DNA of 64,000 nt from an uncultured Alistipes sp. Its GTDB lineage: Bacteria > Bacteroidota > Bacteroidia > Bacteroidales > Rikenellaceae. The notes below the pieces were generated by a model. The model saw only the letters and a list, made by a program, of their open reading frames with translations. It ran no database searches and was not told the DNA's origin. A program made the position numbers and the translations under genes. The number at the start of each line of letters is the position of its first letter. Positions within the stretch are counted from its first letter, which is position 1. Below are positions 9,483-18,149 of this stretch, piece by piece. Location of the stretch: assembly GCA_900545315.1 (NCBI GenBank), contig UQYM01000009.1:3969-67968 (forward strand). Reading direction: 5' to 3'.

Positions 9483-10606
9483 AGCCTACGCGATAATTTT
9501 TCCACCATGACCGCCTTCCACACCGGGAAGGTATCCTGCATAATCTGTTTGCGTGCTTCGCCCACCAGCCACAAATAAAAAGCAATATTGTGCAAGCTGG
9601 CAATTTGGGCTGCCATCATCTCTCCGGCAATTGCCAAATGACGCAAATATGCTTTCGAATAGAGCGTATCCACAAAACTGTGTCCCATCGGATCAATCGG
9701 CGAAAAATCATCGATCCACTTCCGATTCCGGATATTGATCACCCCTTCGCTGGTAAAGAGCATGCCGTTGCGGCCGTTGCGTGTCGGCATCACACAATCG
9801 AACATGTCCACCCCCCGTTCGATCGCCTCAAGCAGATTTATCGGAGTCCCCACCCCCATCAGGTAACGGGGACGATCCTGCGGCAAAATCGAATTGACCA
9901 ACTCGATCATCTCATACATCACCGGTGCGGGCTCCCCAACAGCCAATCCTCCGATCGCATAACCGTCCGCATCGAATTGCTGAACAAATTGTGCCGACTG
10001 GCTCCGCAAATCAGGATAGGTACACCCCTGCACGATCGGGAACAGTGATTGGTAATGACCGTATTTCGGCTGCGTCTTTGCGTACTGATTGAAGCAACGC
10101 TCCAACCAACGTGATGTCCGCTCCCAAGACTGTTTGGCATATCCGTATTCGGCATCGCCCGGAGGACACTCATCGAAGGCCATCATAATATCCGCCCCGA
10201 TACTCCGCTGAATATCAATCACATTTTCCGGTGTAAACATATGTACCGAACCATCGATATGCGAATGGAAACGACACCCCTCTTCGGTCAATTTGCGACA
10301 CTCCGCCAACGAGAAGACCTGAAATCCACCGCTGTCGGTCAAGATCGGACGATCCCAACTGCAAAAACGGTGCAAACCGCCCGCTTTTTCCAGAATATCG
10401 GTTCCGGGCCGCAAATAGAGGTGATAGGTGTTCCCCAAAATAATTTGAGTCCCCACCTCTTTCAGATCGCGATGAAAAATTCCTTTGACACTGCCCACCG
10501 TTCCCACCGGCATAAAAATCGGGGTGCGTATTTCACCATGGTCGGTACTAATCACGCCGGCACGTGCTGCACTGCGAGAATCGGTATGTTGAAGCTGGAA
10601 TTTCAT
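9479..10606 (-). CDS. tgt: tRNA-guanine transglycosylase (queuosine insertion)
   Basis: Exchanges G34 of GUN-anticodon tRNAs for preQ1 on the way to queuosine. The frame opens 30 bases upstream, but ATG 10606 gives MKFQLQHTDSRSAARAG and a 375-residue protein, the exact family length. Visible are the DSGGFQVFSL active-site loop (Asp91), the base-recognition region FDECPPG, the nucleophile segment FDCVMPTRNGRNG (Asp270) and the conserved His339 in LHN. Oddity: the classical zinc site C-x-C-x2-C is absent; residues 308, 310 and 313 are Gly, Ser and Asp. queA and queG occur elsewhere in this window. Confidence 0.93.
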   Translation of the reverse strand: MKFQLQHTDSRSAARAGVISTDHGEIRTPIFMPVGTVGSVKGIFHRDLKEVGTQIILGNTYHLYLRPGTDILEKAGGLHRFCSWDRPILTDSGGFQVFSLAECRKLTEEGCRFHSHIDGSVHMFTPENVIDIQRSIGADIMMAFDECPPGDAEYGYAKQSWERTSRWLERCFNQYAKTQPKYGHYQSLFPIVQGCTYPDLRSQSAQFVQQFDADGYAIGGLAVGEPAPVMYEMIELVNSILPQDRPRYLMGVGTPINLLEAIERGVDMFDCVMPTRNGRNGMLFTSEGVINIRNRKWIDDFSPIDPMGHSFVDTLYSKAYLRHLAIAGEMMAAQIASLHNIAFYLWLVGEARKQIMQDTFPVWKAVMVEKLSRRL

Positions 10607-10682
10607 GCAAATATCATCTGAGAGATCACAGACCAACAGGGCCCCATCATCTTCCGGTCACATCGGTCTGTAGCGAATGTTG

Positions 10683-10690
10683 CAAAGGTA
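10683..10690 (-). promoter_or_regulatory. -7 box for tgt-lptF/G
   Basis: Reverse-strand TACCTTTG, matching TAnnTTTG, about 77 bases upstream of the tgt ATG. No TTTG at ideal spacing. Confidence 0.55.
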
Positions 10691-10732
10691 AATAAATTTC
10701 CCAAATTAACGGGAAGATAGTCGCTTTACTCT

Positions 10733-10763
10733 TTTGAGGTTTGTCCGAAATCATGTAGCTTTG
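10733..10763 (+). promoter_or_regulatory. Promoter of the glycosyltransferase-sigma-rsmG operon
   Basis: TTTG at 10733-10736, 19-bp spacer, TAGCTTTG at 10756-10763: a near-ideal Bacteroidota promoter. It faces away from the tgt promoter. The implied start site is about 16-20 bases before the GTG codon at 10786. Confidence 0.75.
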
Positions 10764-10785
10764 CACGAAACACTCTCTCCATCAA

Positions 10786-11964
10786 GTGAACTTTTCCGAT
10801 ATATACTACAAGCTATTGATTTCGAGCGATGTCCTCGAATCTCATTGGGCCTGGCTCCTCATCGGAACCTTACTCATTCTCTTCTTTATCCAACTCTATT
10901 ATTATCTGGGTATTTATGGCGGCCTGCCCCGTTTCCGCAACAATCGCGGCATCTCTCCTGAGGCTGTACCACCTCCCGTCTCGATCATTGTAGTGGCCCG
11001 TGAAAACTCCTACTACTTCATCGAAAATACCCTTCCGCTCCTGCTGACGCAACAGTACCATCAGTTTGAGGTGGTGGTGGTCGATTGCAGTTACGATGAC
11101 GAGATCTACCTGCAGCTGCAAGAAATGACCCTGCGCTATCCACACCTGAAATTAACCCGCATCAACCCGCAACCCAATTACGACCATAGCACAAAACTGG
11201 CCCTAACGGTCGGTATCAAAGCCGCCACATACGAACACCTGCTATTCACCACGATCGACTGCTATCCGACCTCACAACGTTGGCTCGCGATCATGGCCAA
11301 AGGATTCATCGGCGGAGATGTGGTGCTCGGCTATTGCAATCTCGAAATCAAAAAGGGATTTGCCAACCGTTTTATTCGCTGCAACAGACTGGCCACCTCT
11401 ATCCGGTATTTGGCCGCAGCAACTCGTGGACATGCCTACCGCGGCATCCGACACAACATCGGCTTCACCAAATCCCTCTACCTTTCGCATCGTGGGTACA
11501 ACTATCTGAATATGAATATCGGCGAGGATGACCTGTTCATTCAGACCATCGTCACCCGACACAACGTCAGTATCGTCATGAATCCTCACGCCACCATCCG
11601 TGAAACCCAATACGGAGGCCTGAAATGGTGGCGCTCCATTCGCAAAATACAGACCTACGCGTTTCGCTACTACCCGCTACGCGCCCGATTCCAAACTTCG
11701 TTTGAGCTGTGGACACGGACCCTGCTGTTCGCAGTGGCTGTCATTGCTTTGGTGGCTTTGCCTTTGTGGTGGAAGCTCCTTCCGGCACTCGTTTTGCTGC
11801 TGCGCCTACTGATTGTCGAACTGAAAATCTGGAGAATCGGCAGACGACTCGGCGAACGCAAAATGGTCGGCACCTATATTCTGTATGACCTGATCGCTCC
11901 GCTCAGCGAATGCTGTCTGGCATTGAGCCGCAGGTTACGCCCCAACAAAGCTATATGGAGATAG
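10786..11964 (+). CDS. Membrane-bound family 2 glycosyltransferase
   Basis: A 392-residue GT2-type enzyme. An N-terminal membrane segment (about residues 22-44) precedes a GT-A domain starting PPPVSIIVVARENS. The nucleotide-binding acidic residues follow VVVVD (Asp100), with TTIDCYPTS near 153-161 and GEDDLFIQ near 246-253 as the acceptor/base region. Two close hydrophobic segments at about 305-350 form a C-terminal membrane anchor. The donor and acceptor are unknown; envelope polysaccharide or lipid glycosylation is likely by analogy. A GTG start at 10786 is chosen because it follows the promoter directly and begins the hydrophobic N-terminus. The 3' end overlaps the sigma-factor gene by 10 bases. 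Confidence 0.8.
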   Translation: MNFSDIYYKLLISSDVLESHWAWLLIGTLLILFFIQLYYYLGIYGGLPRFRNNRGISPEAVPPPVSIIVVARENSYYFIENTLPLLLTQQYHQFEVVVVDCSYDDEIYLQLQEMTLRYPHLKLTRINPQPNYDHSTKLALTVGIKAATYEHLLFTTIDCYPTSQRWLAIMAKGFIGGDVVLGYCNLEIKKGFANRFIRCNRLATSIRYLAAATRGHAYRGIRHNIGFTKSLYLSHRGYNYLNMNIGEDDLFIQTIVTRHNVSIVMNPHATIRETQYGGLKWWRSIRKIQTYAFRYYPLRARFQTSFELWTRTLLFAVAVIALVALPLWWKLLPALVLLLRLLIVELKIWRIGRRLGERKMVGTYILYDLIAPLSECCLALSRRLRPNKAIWR

Positions 11965-12542
11965 AGCAATACATAGTCGCTACCGACCAACAGCTTATCG
12001 AATTTGCGCTCAAGGGAGATTCGATCGCTTTCGAACATCTCTTCAACCGCTACCGCGATTCGATCTACCAGCTCTATATCCAACGCACCGGAGGCAATGT
12101 CGATGATTCGAACGATCTGCTTCAGGAGACCTTTGTCAAGGTGTTTCTCAAATTGGACAGTTACAACCCGGAGCACACTTTCGGCAAATGGGTCTATACC
12201 ATTGCACGCAACACCTTTATCGACTTTACCCGTCGGCGTCGTGACGACACGATTTCGATCGATCGGGCAACCGAAACCATGAGTTCACTTCCGGCACCCG
12301 ACAGTCCCACTCCTGAGGAGCACATGATCACTCACCAAAATGCGGCCCAATTCGAACAGTTCCTCAACAAAATGACACCACGTTATCGGGAATTGATTCA
12401 ATTGCGTTTTTTCCGCGAATTCTCCTACAAAGAGATTGCCGACAAGTTGCAACTGCCGATCGGGACCGTCAAAACTCAAATTCATCGTGCCCGGGAACAG
12501 TTGTGCCGTTACATCACCGAACATAACGACGACCAGCCATGA
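11955..12542 (+). CDS. ECF-type RNA polymerase sigma factor
   Basis: A 195-residue sigma-70 family protein of the extracytoplasmic-function class. Region 2 holds DLLQETFVKVF and FGKWVYTIARNTFIDFTRRRR. Region 4 near the C-terminus is a helix-turn-helix with YKEIADKLQLPIGTVKTQI. The frame is open from 11910, but ATG 11955 (MEIEQYIVATDQQ) gives the usual family N-terminus and a 10-base overlap with the glycosyltransferase gene. No anti-sigma gene follows; instead its stop overlaps the rsmG frame as ATGA. It may be controlled by expression from the operon promoter or by a distant anti-sigma factor. Target genes are not predictable. Confidence 0.9.
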   Translation: MEIEQYIVATDQQLIEFALKGDSIAFEHLFNRYRDSIYQLYIQRTGGNVDDSNDLLQETFVKVFLKLDSYNPEHTFGKWVYTIARNTFIDFTRRRRDDTISIDRATETMSSLPAPDSPTPEEHMITHQNAAQFEQFLNKMTPRYRELIQLRFFREFSYKEIADKLQLPIGTVKTQIHRAREQLCRYITEHNDDQP

Positions 12543-13336
12543 GCCGCAAAGAGCCTAATCCTCTCAAAAAGCAGACTTCGTCTGTAACCGCCGACAAGTC
12601 TGCCGCAACACCGTGCAAGGTGACCACTTCTCCTATGCCAACTCCAATGGATACCCGCTCTGCAACTGCTGCACTCGATACATCCGTCGCACCGACATCC
12701 CCACCGTATGGAGTAGAGTTGATCATGCGCTACTTTCCCGATCTGACGTCCACCCAGCAGCAGCAATTCGCAGCGTTGGACGCCCTCTATCGCGAGTGGA
12801 ATGCCAAAATCAATGTCATTTCCCGCAAGGATATCGATCTGCTCTATCTGCACCACGTACTGCACTCACTGGCCATCGCCCGCTTCTGTCGTTTCGCAGC
12901 AGGGGCGAGGATTCTCGATGTCGGATGTGGCGGGGGATTCCCGGGAATTCCATTGGCCATTCTCTTCCCGGAGGCACGTTTCACACTGGTCGATTCAATC
13001 GGCAAAAAGATCAAGGTGGTCAACGCCGTGACAGAGGCCATTGGCCTGCAAAACCTATCGGCCCATCAGGCACGTGTCGAAACGCTCCAAGAGAAGTTTG
13101 ACTTTGTGATCAGCCGTGCCGTAACCGAAATGAAACCCTTCATCGGATGGGTCTGGAACAAAATCGAACGAGGCAATCGGGCCGGTTCACTCGCCAACGG
13201 CATCCTCTACCTGAAGGGGGGCGATCTGGAGGCAGAATTGAACGCAACAGGCAAAGCCTACACCCTTTACGATATCCACGAACAGTTTACCGAACCGTTT
13301 TTTGAGACAAAAAAGGTGGTCTATTTTCCGCGTTAA
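12539..13336 (+). CDS. rsmG: 16S rRNA (guanine527-N7)-methyltransferase
   Basis: SAM-dependent methylation of G527 in 16S rRNA. The conserved part begins at about residue 63 (MRYFPDLTSTQQ) with NAKINVISRKDID, the SAM-binding ILDVGCGGGFPGIPLAI and FVISRAV following. RsmG is normally about 205-215 residues; the frame from ATG 12539 gives 265, with a Ser/Thr/Pro/Ala-rich extension of about 60 residues. Either translation truly starts at 12539, coupled by ATGA to the sigma gene, or it begins at TTG 12719 or ATG 12725. I give the longest form because the overlap is typical of coupled genes, but the start is uncertain. Confidence 0.9.
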   Translation: MSRKEPNPLKKQTSSVTADKSAATPCKVTTSPMPTPMDTRSATAALDTSVAPTSPPYGVELIMRYFPDLTSTQQQQFAALDALYREWNAKINVISRKDIDLLYLHHVLHSLAIARFCRFAAGARILDVGCGGGFPGIPLAILFPEARFTLVDSIGKKIKVVNAVTEAIGLQNLSAHQARVETLQEKFDFVISRAVTEMKPFIGWVWNKIERGNRAGSLANGILYLKGGDLEAELNATGKAYTLYDIHEQFTEPFFETKKVVYFPR

Positions 13337-13617
13337 TATACGGATTGATACACAGAAGATTGGGTGTATTTAGGCCGTATGTCCACTGCCGCCTGATTAC
13401 CACGATCAAGCCTCTTGCAGAGCGAATAAAGCCATCAATTCATTCCCCAACGCACCAGCGGATGTTACAGAACTACCCGTAGTTCTCCGATCGTCAACCT
13501 AAAAAGACTCGGCCACATTGCTGTTACATTTGGCAATGGGGTGCCTCCAGTGCCCCAATAAAAGTTAAATCGTGCTGTGTGACAGCAACACAGAGCGCAA
13601 AAAATAGCTGGAAAATT

Positions 13618-13647
13618 TTTGAATCAATCAAAATTGTTTTACCTTTG
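13618..13647 (+). promoter_or_regulatory. Promoter of rpmH
   Basis: TTTG at 13618-13621, 18-bp spacer, TACCTTTG at 13640-13647. It lies in the 414-base gap after rsmG, in which nothing else was recognised, and gives rpmH a leader of about 100 bases. Confidence 0.75.
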
Positions 13648-13750
13648 CACTCCGCGCGCCCTGAATAACGCTGGCAACAATCGAAGAGTAGATTCGAAGC
13701 AACAGCGTTGACGGCAGGAGATGATAATATTCAAATAAAGATAAACACCG

Positions 13751-13906
13751 ATGAAAAGGACTTTCCAACCCTCGCAGAAAAAGAGAATTAACAAGCACGG
13801 TTTCCGTGAAAGAATGGCTACTGCCAACGGCCGCAAAGTGCTTGCTGCACGTCGTGCCAAAGGTCGCAAGAAACTGACTGTTTCAGACGAAGCTCGCGCA
13901 AAATAG
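13751..13906 (+). CDS. rpmH: 50S ribosomal protein L34
   Basis: A 51-residue, highly basic protein starting MKRTFQPSQKKRINKHGFR, followed by ERMATANGRKVLAARRAKGR: the unmistakable L34 signature, with a short C-terminal extension (KKLTVSDEARAK) as is common in Bacteroidota. It is a structural component of the large ribosomal subunit. It has its own promoter and a terminator 42 bases after the stop. The usual rnpA partner is not adjacent. Confidence 0.97.
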   Translation: MKRTFQPSQKKRINKHGFRERMATANGRKVLAARRAKGRKKLTVSDEARAK

Positions 13907-13947
13907 TGCTCGAGTGGAGTTGCGTACTGCGCGACAGAATACTCTAT

Positions 13948-13980
13948 AAGGCTGCTGCAAGGGCAGCCTTTTGTATTTTG
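13948..13980 (+). terminator. Intrinsic terminator of rpmH
   Basis: AAGGCTGC (13948-13955) pairs with GCAGCCTT (13963-13970), followed by TTGTATTTT. Confidence 0.88.
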
Positions 13981-14456
13981 CGGCCTCAACACTTTTTTTT
14001 TGCGGCGTCAATGCTCGAGCCTCAACTTGCAGCATATGACGATCACGGGATATTGTTCCCGGAAACGTTTACCCACGTGCAGGCAGTACGCTGAGTTGAA
14101 CGGTCCAAACACCAATTGTTACACACGGCACCTTGCATCTGCTGAATCGCAAGAGACCTCGCTGTGGCCAACGTATCCACGATCAGCACGCCACAACGCA
14201 CAATCGGAGGGCACCCTTTTCATGCAACAAACGCCCACACTACTAAGTGATGTTGCATGTACTTGGGAAGCGGAGGATGTCAATAGCTTCTGACGCATGT
14301 GGCAGCTTGAAATGTTGTTGACACACGGATACATGCCTCCCCTCCGAAAGAGTATGCCACTCCTATATCTGACTGTTGTTGGGGGCTCTTTGTCGTGCAG
14401 CACCTGACTCTCGCAACCAATTATCTTTATCTCAACTTCTACGAATAGATAGAACC
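13981..14456. other. Intergenic region before mqnE, nothing recognised
   Basis: About 475 bases. Frames here are short and lack protein-like composition. No convincing -7 box or RNA motif was found before the mqnE ATG. Confidence 0.45.
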
Positions 14457-15548
14457 ATGTTCAACCTTCCAGCTCCTATTGCTGCATTGGCAGAAAAGAT
14501 CGACCAAGGCGGACGTCTCACCCGAGCCGAAGCCAAAACGCTGTTAACAGACGCTCCCCTCGCTCTGCTCGGCTTACTGGCTACACGAGCCAAAGAGCGT
14601 GTCAGCGGCAAAGTGGTCTTTTATAATCGTAACTTTCATATCGAACCAACCAACATCTGCGTCTTCAACTGCCGCTTCTGCTCCTACCGTCGGCCGGCAG
14701 ACTCCCCCGAAGCATGGGACTACTCGATGGAAGAGATACTCAACCAGGTGGAACAACACAAAAACAGTGGAGCCACAGAGGTACATATCGTAGGGGGTGT
14801 ACATCCTCGCAATGGGTTGGATTACTACATCGAACTGATCCGAGCCATCCGTCAGCGTATTCCCCAAGCCTCGGTCAAAGCCTTTACGGCTATAGAATTG
14901 GCCTACATGATCCACAAAGCCGGCCTTAGCCTCGAAGAGGGGTTGGCTCGTCTGAAAGAGGCGGGCATGGAGGCCATCCCGGGGGGAGGCGCCGAAATAT
15001 TTGCTGAATCTGTTCGCTCCCGGATCTGTCCGGAAAAAGGGAGCGCCGAAGAGTGGCTGGCTGTCCATCGTGCCGCCCACAAACTGCATATCCCAACCAA
15101 CGCCACAATTCTCTACGGCCATATTGAGTCGCTGGATGATCGCATCGACCACCTGGATCGGTTACGCAGCCTGCAAGACGAAACGGGCGGATTCAACGCC
15201 TTCATTCCGCTCAAATATCGCAGTCGCCACAACTCCATGGAGAGCATCGGCGAAGTGAGCATTGTCGAAGATATGCGCATGATGGCGTTGGCACGTCTCT
15301 ATCTCGATAACATTCCTCACATCAAAGCCTATTGGCCGATGTTCGGCAAAACGACAGCCCAACTGGCCCTCGCATTCGGTGCCGACGACATGGATGGCAC
15401 AATCGACGACAGCACGAAAATCTACTCGATGGCCGGTGCCGAAGAGCGCAAACCTTCGGTCACCACAGCCGAAATGGAGGCGATGATCCGGTCGGCAGGC
15501 TATGAACCGGTCGAACGGGACACGTTTTACAATCCGGTGAAAAAATAG
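14457..15548 (+). CDS. mqnE: Aminofutalosine synthase (radical SAM)
   Basis: Radical-SAM enzyme of the futalosine route to menaquinone, joining SAM-derived adenosyl radical and the MqnA product. From ATG 14457 the protein has 363 residues, normal for MqnE. The iron-sulfur motif is C68-x3-C72-x2-C75 in NICVFNCRFCSYRRP. Family-diagnostic stretches are VKAFTAIELAYM, AIPGGGAEIF and ATILYGHIES. These fit MqnE better than its paralogue MqnC or CofH-type enzymes. The frame opens at 14376 but the first 27 codons are not protein-like. No other menaquinone gene is in the window. The PASTA gene follows after 27 bases on the same strand. Confidence 0.88.
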   Translation: MFNLPAPIAALAEKIDQGGRLTRAEAKTLLTDAPLALLGLLATRAKERVSGKVVFYNRNFHIEPTNICVFNCRFCSYRRPADSPEAWDYSMEEILNQVEQHKNSGATEVHIVGGVHPRNGLDYYIELIRAIRQRIPQASVKAFTAIELAYMIHKAGLSLEEGLARLKEAGMEAIPGGGAEIFAESVRSRICPEKGSAEEWLAVHRAAHKLHIPTNATILYGHIESLDDRIDHLDRLRSLQDETGGFNAFIPLKYRSRHNSMESIGEVSIVEDMRMMALARLYLDNIPHIKAYWPMFGKTTAQLALAFGADDMDGTIDDSTKIYSMAGAEERKPSVTTAEMEAMIRSAGYEPVERDTFYNPVKK

Positions 15549-15575
15549 TACCTTAGCGCCAAATCGATTCCGAAC

Positions 15576-16457
15576 ATGATTATGGATTATCTTCGCAAAT
15601 TGATCGCCAAAATCAGCGGCAATCCCATTGCCCGTAATTTGGTCCTGGCCCTGTGTGCCATTATCGTCTTCGGCTTTGTGGCCAATCTGTTACTGAACCT
15701 TTTCACGCGACACGGCCAGGTTCGCGAAGTGCCCGATCTGAGCGGCATGACCATTGATGAGGCCAAACATGCCGGCAAAAGTGCATCATTGCGTATTGAG
15801 ATCAACGATTCACTCTATGTCCCGGCCTACCCCGGCGGAGTGATTCTCGAACAAAACCCAGCTGCCGGAGCCAAAGTGAAATCGGGACGGCGGGTATTTG
15901 TCACCATCAACTCCTACAACCAAAAAATGGTCACCATCCCTTACGTAACGGGATACTCGCTGCGCCAGGCCAAAAGCAATCTCGAAATGGCCGGATTGGG
16001 TATCGACAAACTGATTTACCAAAACGACCTGGCAACCAACAACATACTTGAAGAGCGCTACAACGGACGGGTCATCCGCCCGGGGAATAAGTTGCAGGCC
16101 GAAATGGGATCTGGAATCACTTTAGTGGTAGGTTTAGGAAGTGAAAACACAGTACAAGCGGTTCCACGTTTGGCTGGTTTCTCGCTTCACGAAGCAAAAT
16201 CACGTCTGTGGGAAGCAGGCTTCAACGTAGGGCGTATCAAACGGGATGCGGGCATTAACCTGCTCAACGAAAAGGATGCACACGTTTGTGCACAATCTCC
16301 GGCTGCCGGCACCCGTCTCGGATTGGGGACTTCGGTTGACATCACCATCACGCTGGACGACAAAAAGGTCGAAGAGGGACACAAACAGGCCGACCGCTCC
16401 ATGCGGGCCGCAGCCCAAGCCCTGGCCGACTCAACTGCCGAGGCCGATGCTGAATAG
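15576..16457 (+). CDS. Membrane-anchored PASTA-domain protein
   Basis: A 293-residue protein with a short cytoplasmic N-terminus, one membrane segment (about residues 19-45) and three tandem PASTA repeats outside (about 50-118, 119-190, 191-262), each with the Pro/Gly-rich pattern (VPDLSGMTIDEAK, IPYVTGYSLRQAK, VPRLAGFSLHEAK). PASTA domains bind muropeptides or act as structural modules in cell-wall proteins. No kinase or transpeptidase domain is present. A charged, Ala-rich tail ends the protein. Start could be ATG 15576 or ATG 15582. It probably shares a transcript with mqnE and the RluD-type gene. Confidence 0.85.
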   Translation: MIMDYLRKLIAKISGNPIARNLVLALCAIIVFGFVANLLLNLFTRHGQVREVPDLSGMTIDEAKHAGKSASLRIEINDSLYVPAYPGGVILEQNPAAGAKVKSGRRVFVTINSYNQKMVTIPYVTGYSLRQAKSNLEMAGLGIDKLIYQNDLATNNILEERYNGRVIRPGNKLQAEMGSGITLVVGLGSENTVQAVPRLAGFSLHEAKSRLWEAGFNVGRIKRDAGINLLNEKDAHVCAQSPAAGTRLGLGTSVDITITLDDKKVEEGHKQADRSMRAAAQALADSTAEADAE

Positions 16458-16638
16458 CCGTTTCGCTACTCTCATTTAACCAGGAGCCGAAAGCATTATA
16501 CAGAACAAAAAAGGGAAAGGACTTTCAAGGGGGAGGCACAAAAGGCCAATAAAAGTGCATCTGCTCCTACATACGTCTCCCTTTTAACATTCAGGCTGGC
16601 ATCTGCCACTAATGTTATCTCTGTCCGAATAGAAATCA

Positions 16639-17715
16639 ATGAAACCGACCGAACTCACAGAACCGTTAACTGACGATATGCTGCTACCCGACCCGGACGA
16701 AGAGCAGCAAGATGAAATGTATGAACATTTCAGTCTGACAGTTGACAAGGGTCAGGCGATGTTGCGTATCGACAAATTTCTGACCAATCGGATGGAGGGG
16801 GCCTCTCGCAACCGCATCCAAACGGCAGCCGATGCCGGTAACATCCTGGTCAACGGCAAACCGGTCAAGTCAAGTTACAAGGTCAAACCACTCGATCGCA
16901 TCTCGATCGTCTTGCCCTATCCAGTTCGCGAGGTTGAGATTATTCCCGAAAACATTCCGCTTGACATCCCCTACGAAGACGACGACATCATTATTGTCAA
17001 TAAACCGGCCGGCATGGTGGTCCATCCCGGCCACGGCAACTATTCGGGGACATTGGTCAATGCCCTCACCTATCATCTGAAAGATTTACCACTGTTTCAG
17101 AGCGGAGACATGCGGGCCGGATTGGTACACCGTATTGACAAGAATACCTCCGGAATCCTGGTCATTGCCAAAAATGAACGGGCACACGCCAAATTGGCCA
17201 AACAGTTCTTCGACCACACCATCGATCGGGTCTATTGCGCCCTGGTGTGGGGAAATATGGAGAGCGACGAAGGAACCATTATCGGCAATGTAGGACGCAG
17301 CACAAAGGATCGGCTGAAGATGGCGGTCTATCCGGACGGTTCACAAGGGAAACACGCCGTTACACACTACAAAGTGATCGAACGTCTCGGTTACGTCAAC
17401 CTGATCGAATGTCGTCTCGAAACCGGTCGCACCCACCAGATTCGCGTCCACATGGAGTATATCGGGCACCCGCTGTTCAACGACGAACGATATGGCGGAG
17501 ATCGGATCCTCAAAGGCACCACCTTCTCCAAATACAAGCAGTTTGTCGAAAACTGTTTCAAACTGCTGCCTCGACATGCACTGCACGCCCGAAGCCTCGG
17601 CTTTATTCACCCCACCACAGGACAATACGTCCATTTCGAAAGCGAATTACCAGAGGATATGCGCACAGTAATCGAGCGTTGGCGCAACTACGTAGCCAAC
17701 CGTCCAACCGAATAA
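16639..17715 (+). CDS. rluD: RluA/RluD-family rRNA pseudouridine synthase
   Basis: A 358-residue enzyme converting specific uridines of 23S rRNA to pseudouridine. An acidic N-terminal tail (about 1-30) precedes an S4 RNA-binding domain (about 40-95). The catalytic domain has DDIIIVNKPAGMVVHPG and the signature HRIDKNTSGILV with catalytic Asp167. GRTHQIRVHMEYIGHPL is the conserved C-terminal element. RluD (U1911/1915/1917) is the likely equivalent, but RluA/RluC-like roles cannot be excluded. It lies 180 bases after the PASTA gene on the same strand. Confidence 0.85.
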   Translation: MKPTELTEPLTDDMLLPDPDEEQQDEMYEHFSLTVDKGQAMLRIDKFLTNRMEGASRNRIQTAADAGNILVNGKPVKSSYKVKPLDRISIVLPYPVREVEIIPENIPLDIPYEDDDIIIVNKPAGMVVHPGHGNYSGTLVNALTYHLKDLPLFQSGDMRAGLVHRIDKNTSGILVIAKNERAHAKLAKQFFDHTIDRVYCALVWGNMESDEGTIIGNVGRSTKDRLKMAVYPDGSQGKHAVTHYKVIERLGYVNLIECRLETGRTHQIRVHMEYIGHPLFNDERYGGDRILKGTTFSKYKQFVENCFKLLPRHALHARSLGFIHPTTGQYVHFESELPEDMRTVIERWRNYVANRPTE

Positions 17716-18039
17716 ACAGCCTTTCTGCCCCCAAATTTGCTCTTGCAGCATACCCCTGGAGGTGAATTCCACAACAGATCTCTGCCCTCAAATACCGGAT
17801 CAACACATATAGGGGAAAGCCTTACGATCGACAGTTTGCGTTTAGAGGTAGCGCTCACTTCGACCTGCCTTGCCCGCCACGAGCAATTTTCAATTTCATA
17901 TTCTCCCTTAGGGCATCACTGTGCCATTCCAGGTTATTCTTCCCCATAATGAGGTTGCGTCAAAACATTTGGAGACATTGCTGGCCAAATGAATTAGCGC
18001 ATACAGGAAGGTTTCCCCTCGATAGGCTGCAAAATAAGC
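17716..18039. other. Convergent intergenic region, no gene seen
   Basis: Space between the RluD-type gene and the topA terminator. No protein-like frame and no promoter match was found. Confidence 0.45.
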
Positions 18040-18077
18040 AGGGCATCGGAACTCTTATTGGAACTCCGATGCCCTGT
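18040..18077 (-). terminator. Probable terminator of topA
   Basis: CAGGGCATCGGA (18040-18051) and TCCGATGCCCTG (18066-18077) form a perfect 12-bp stem. On the reverse strand it is followed by CTTATTTTGC, a modest T-rich tail, about 72 bases after the topA stop. Confidence 0.7.
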
Positions 18078-18149
18078 ATCAATTAGGGGAAATTTTGGTT
18101 AAGGATCAGATCTATTGGGTTATTCCCTACCCCTTCAATCCCTTTGTGG

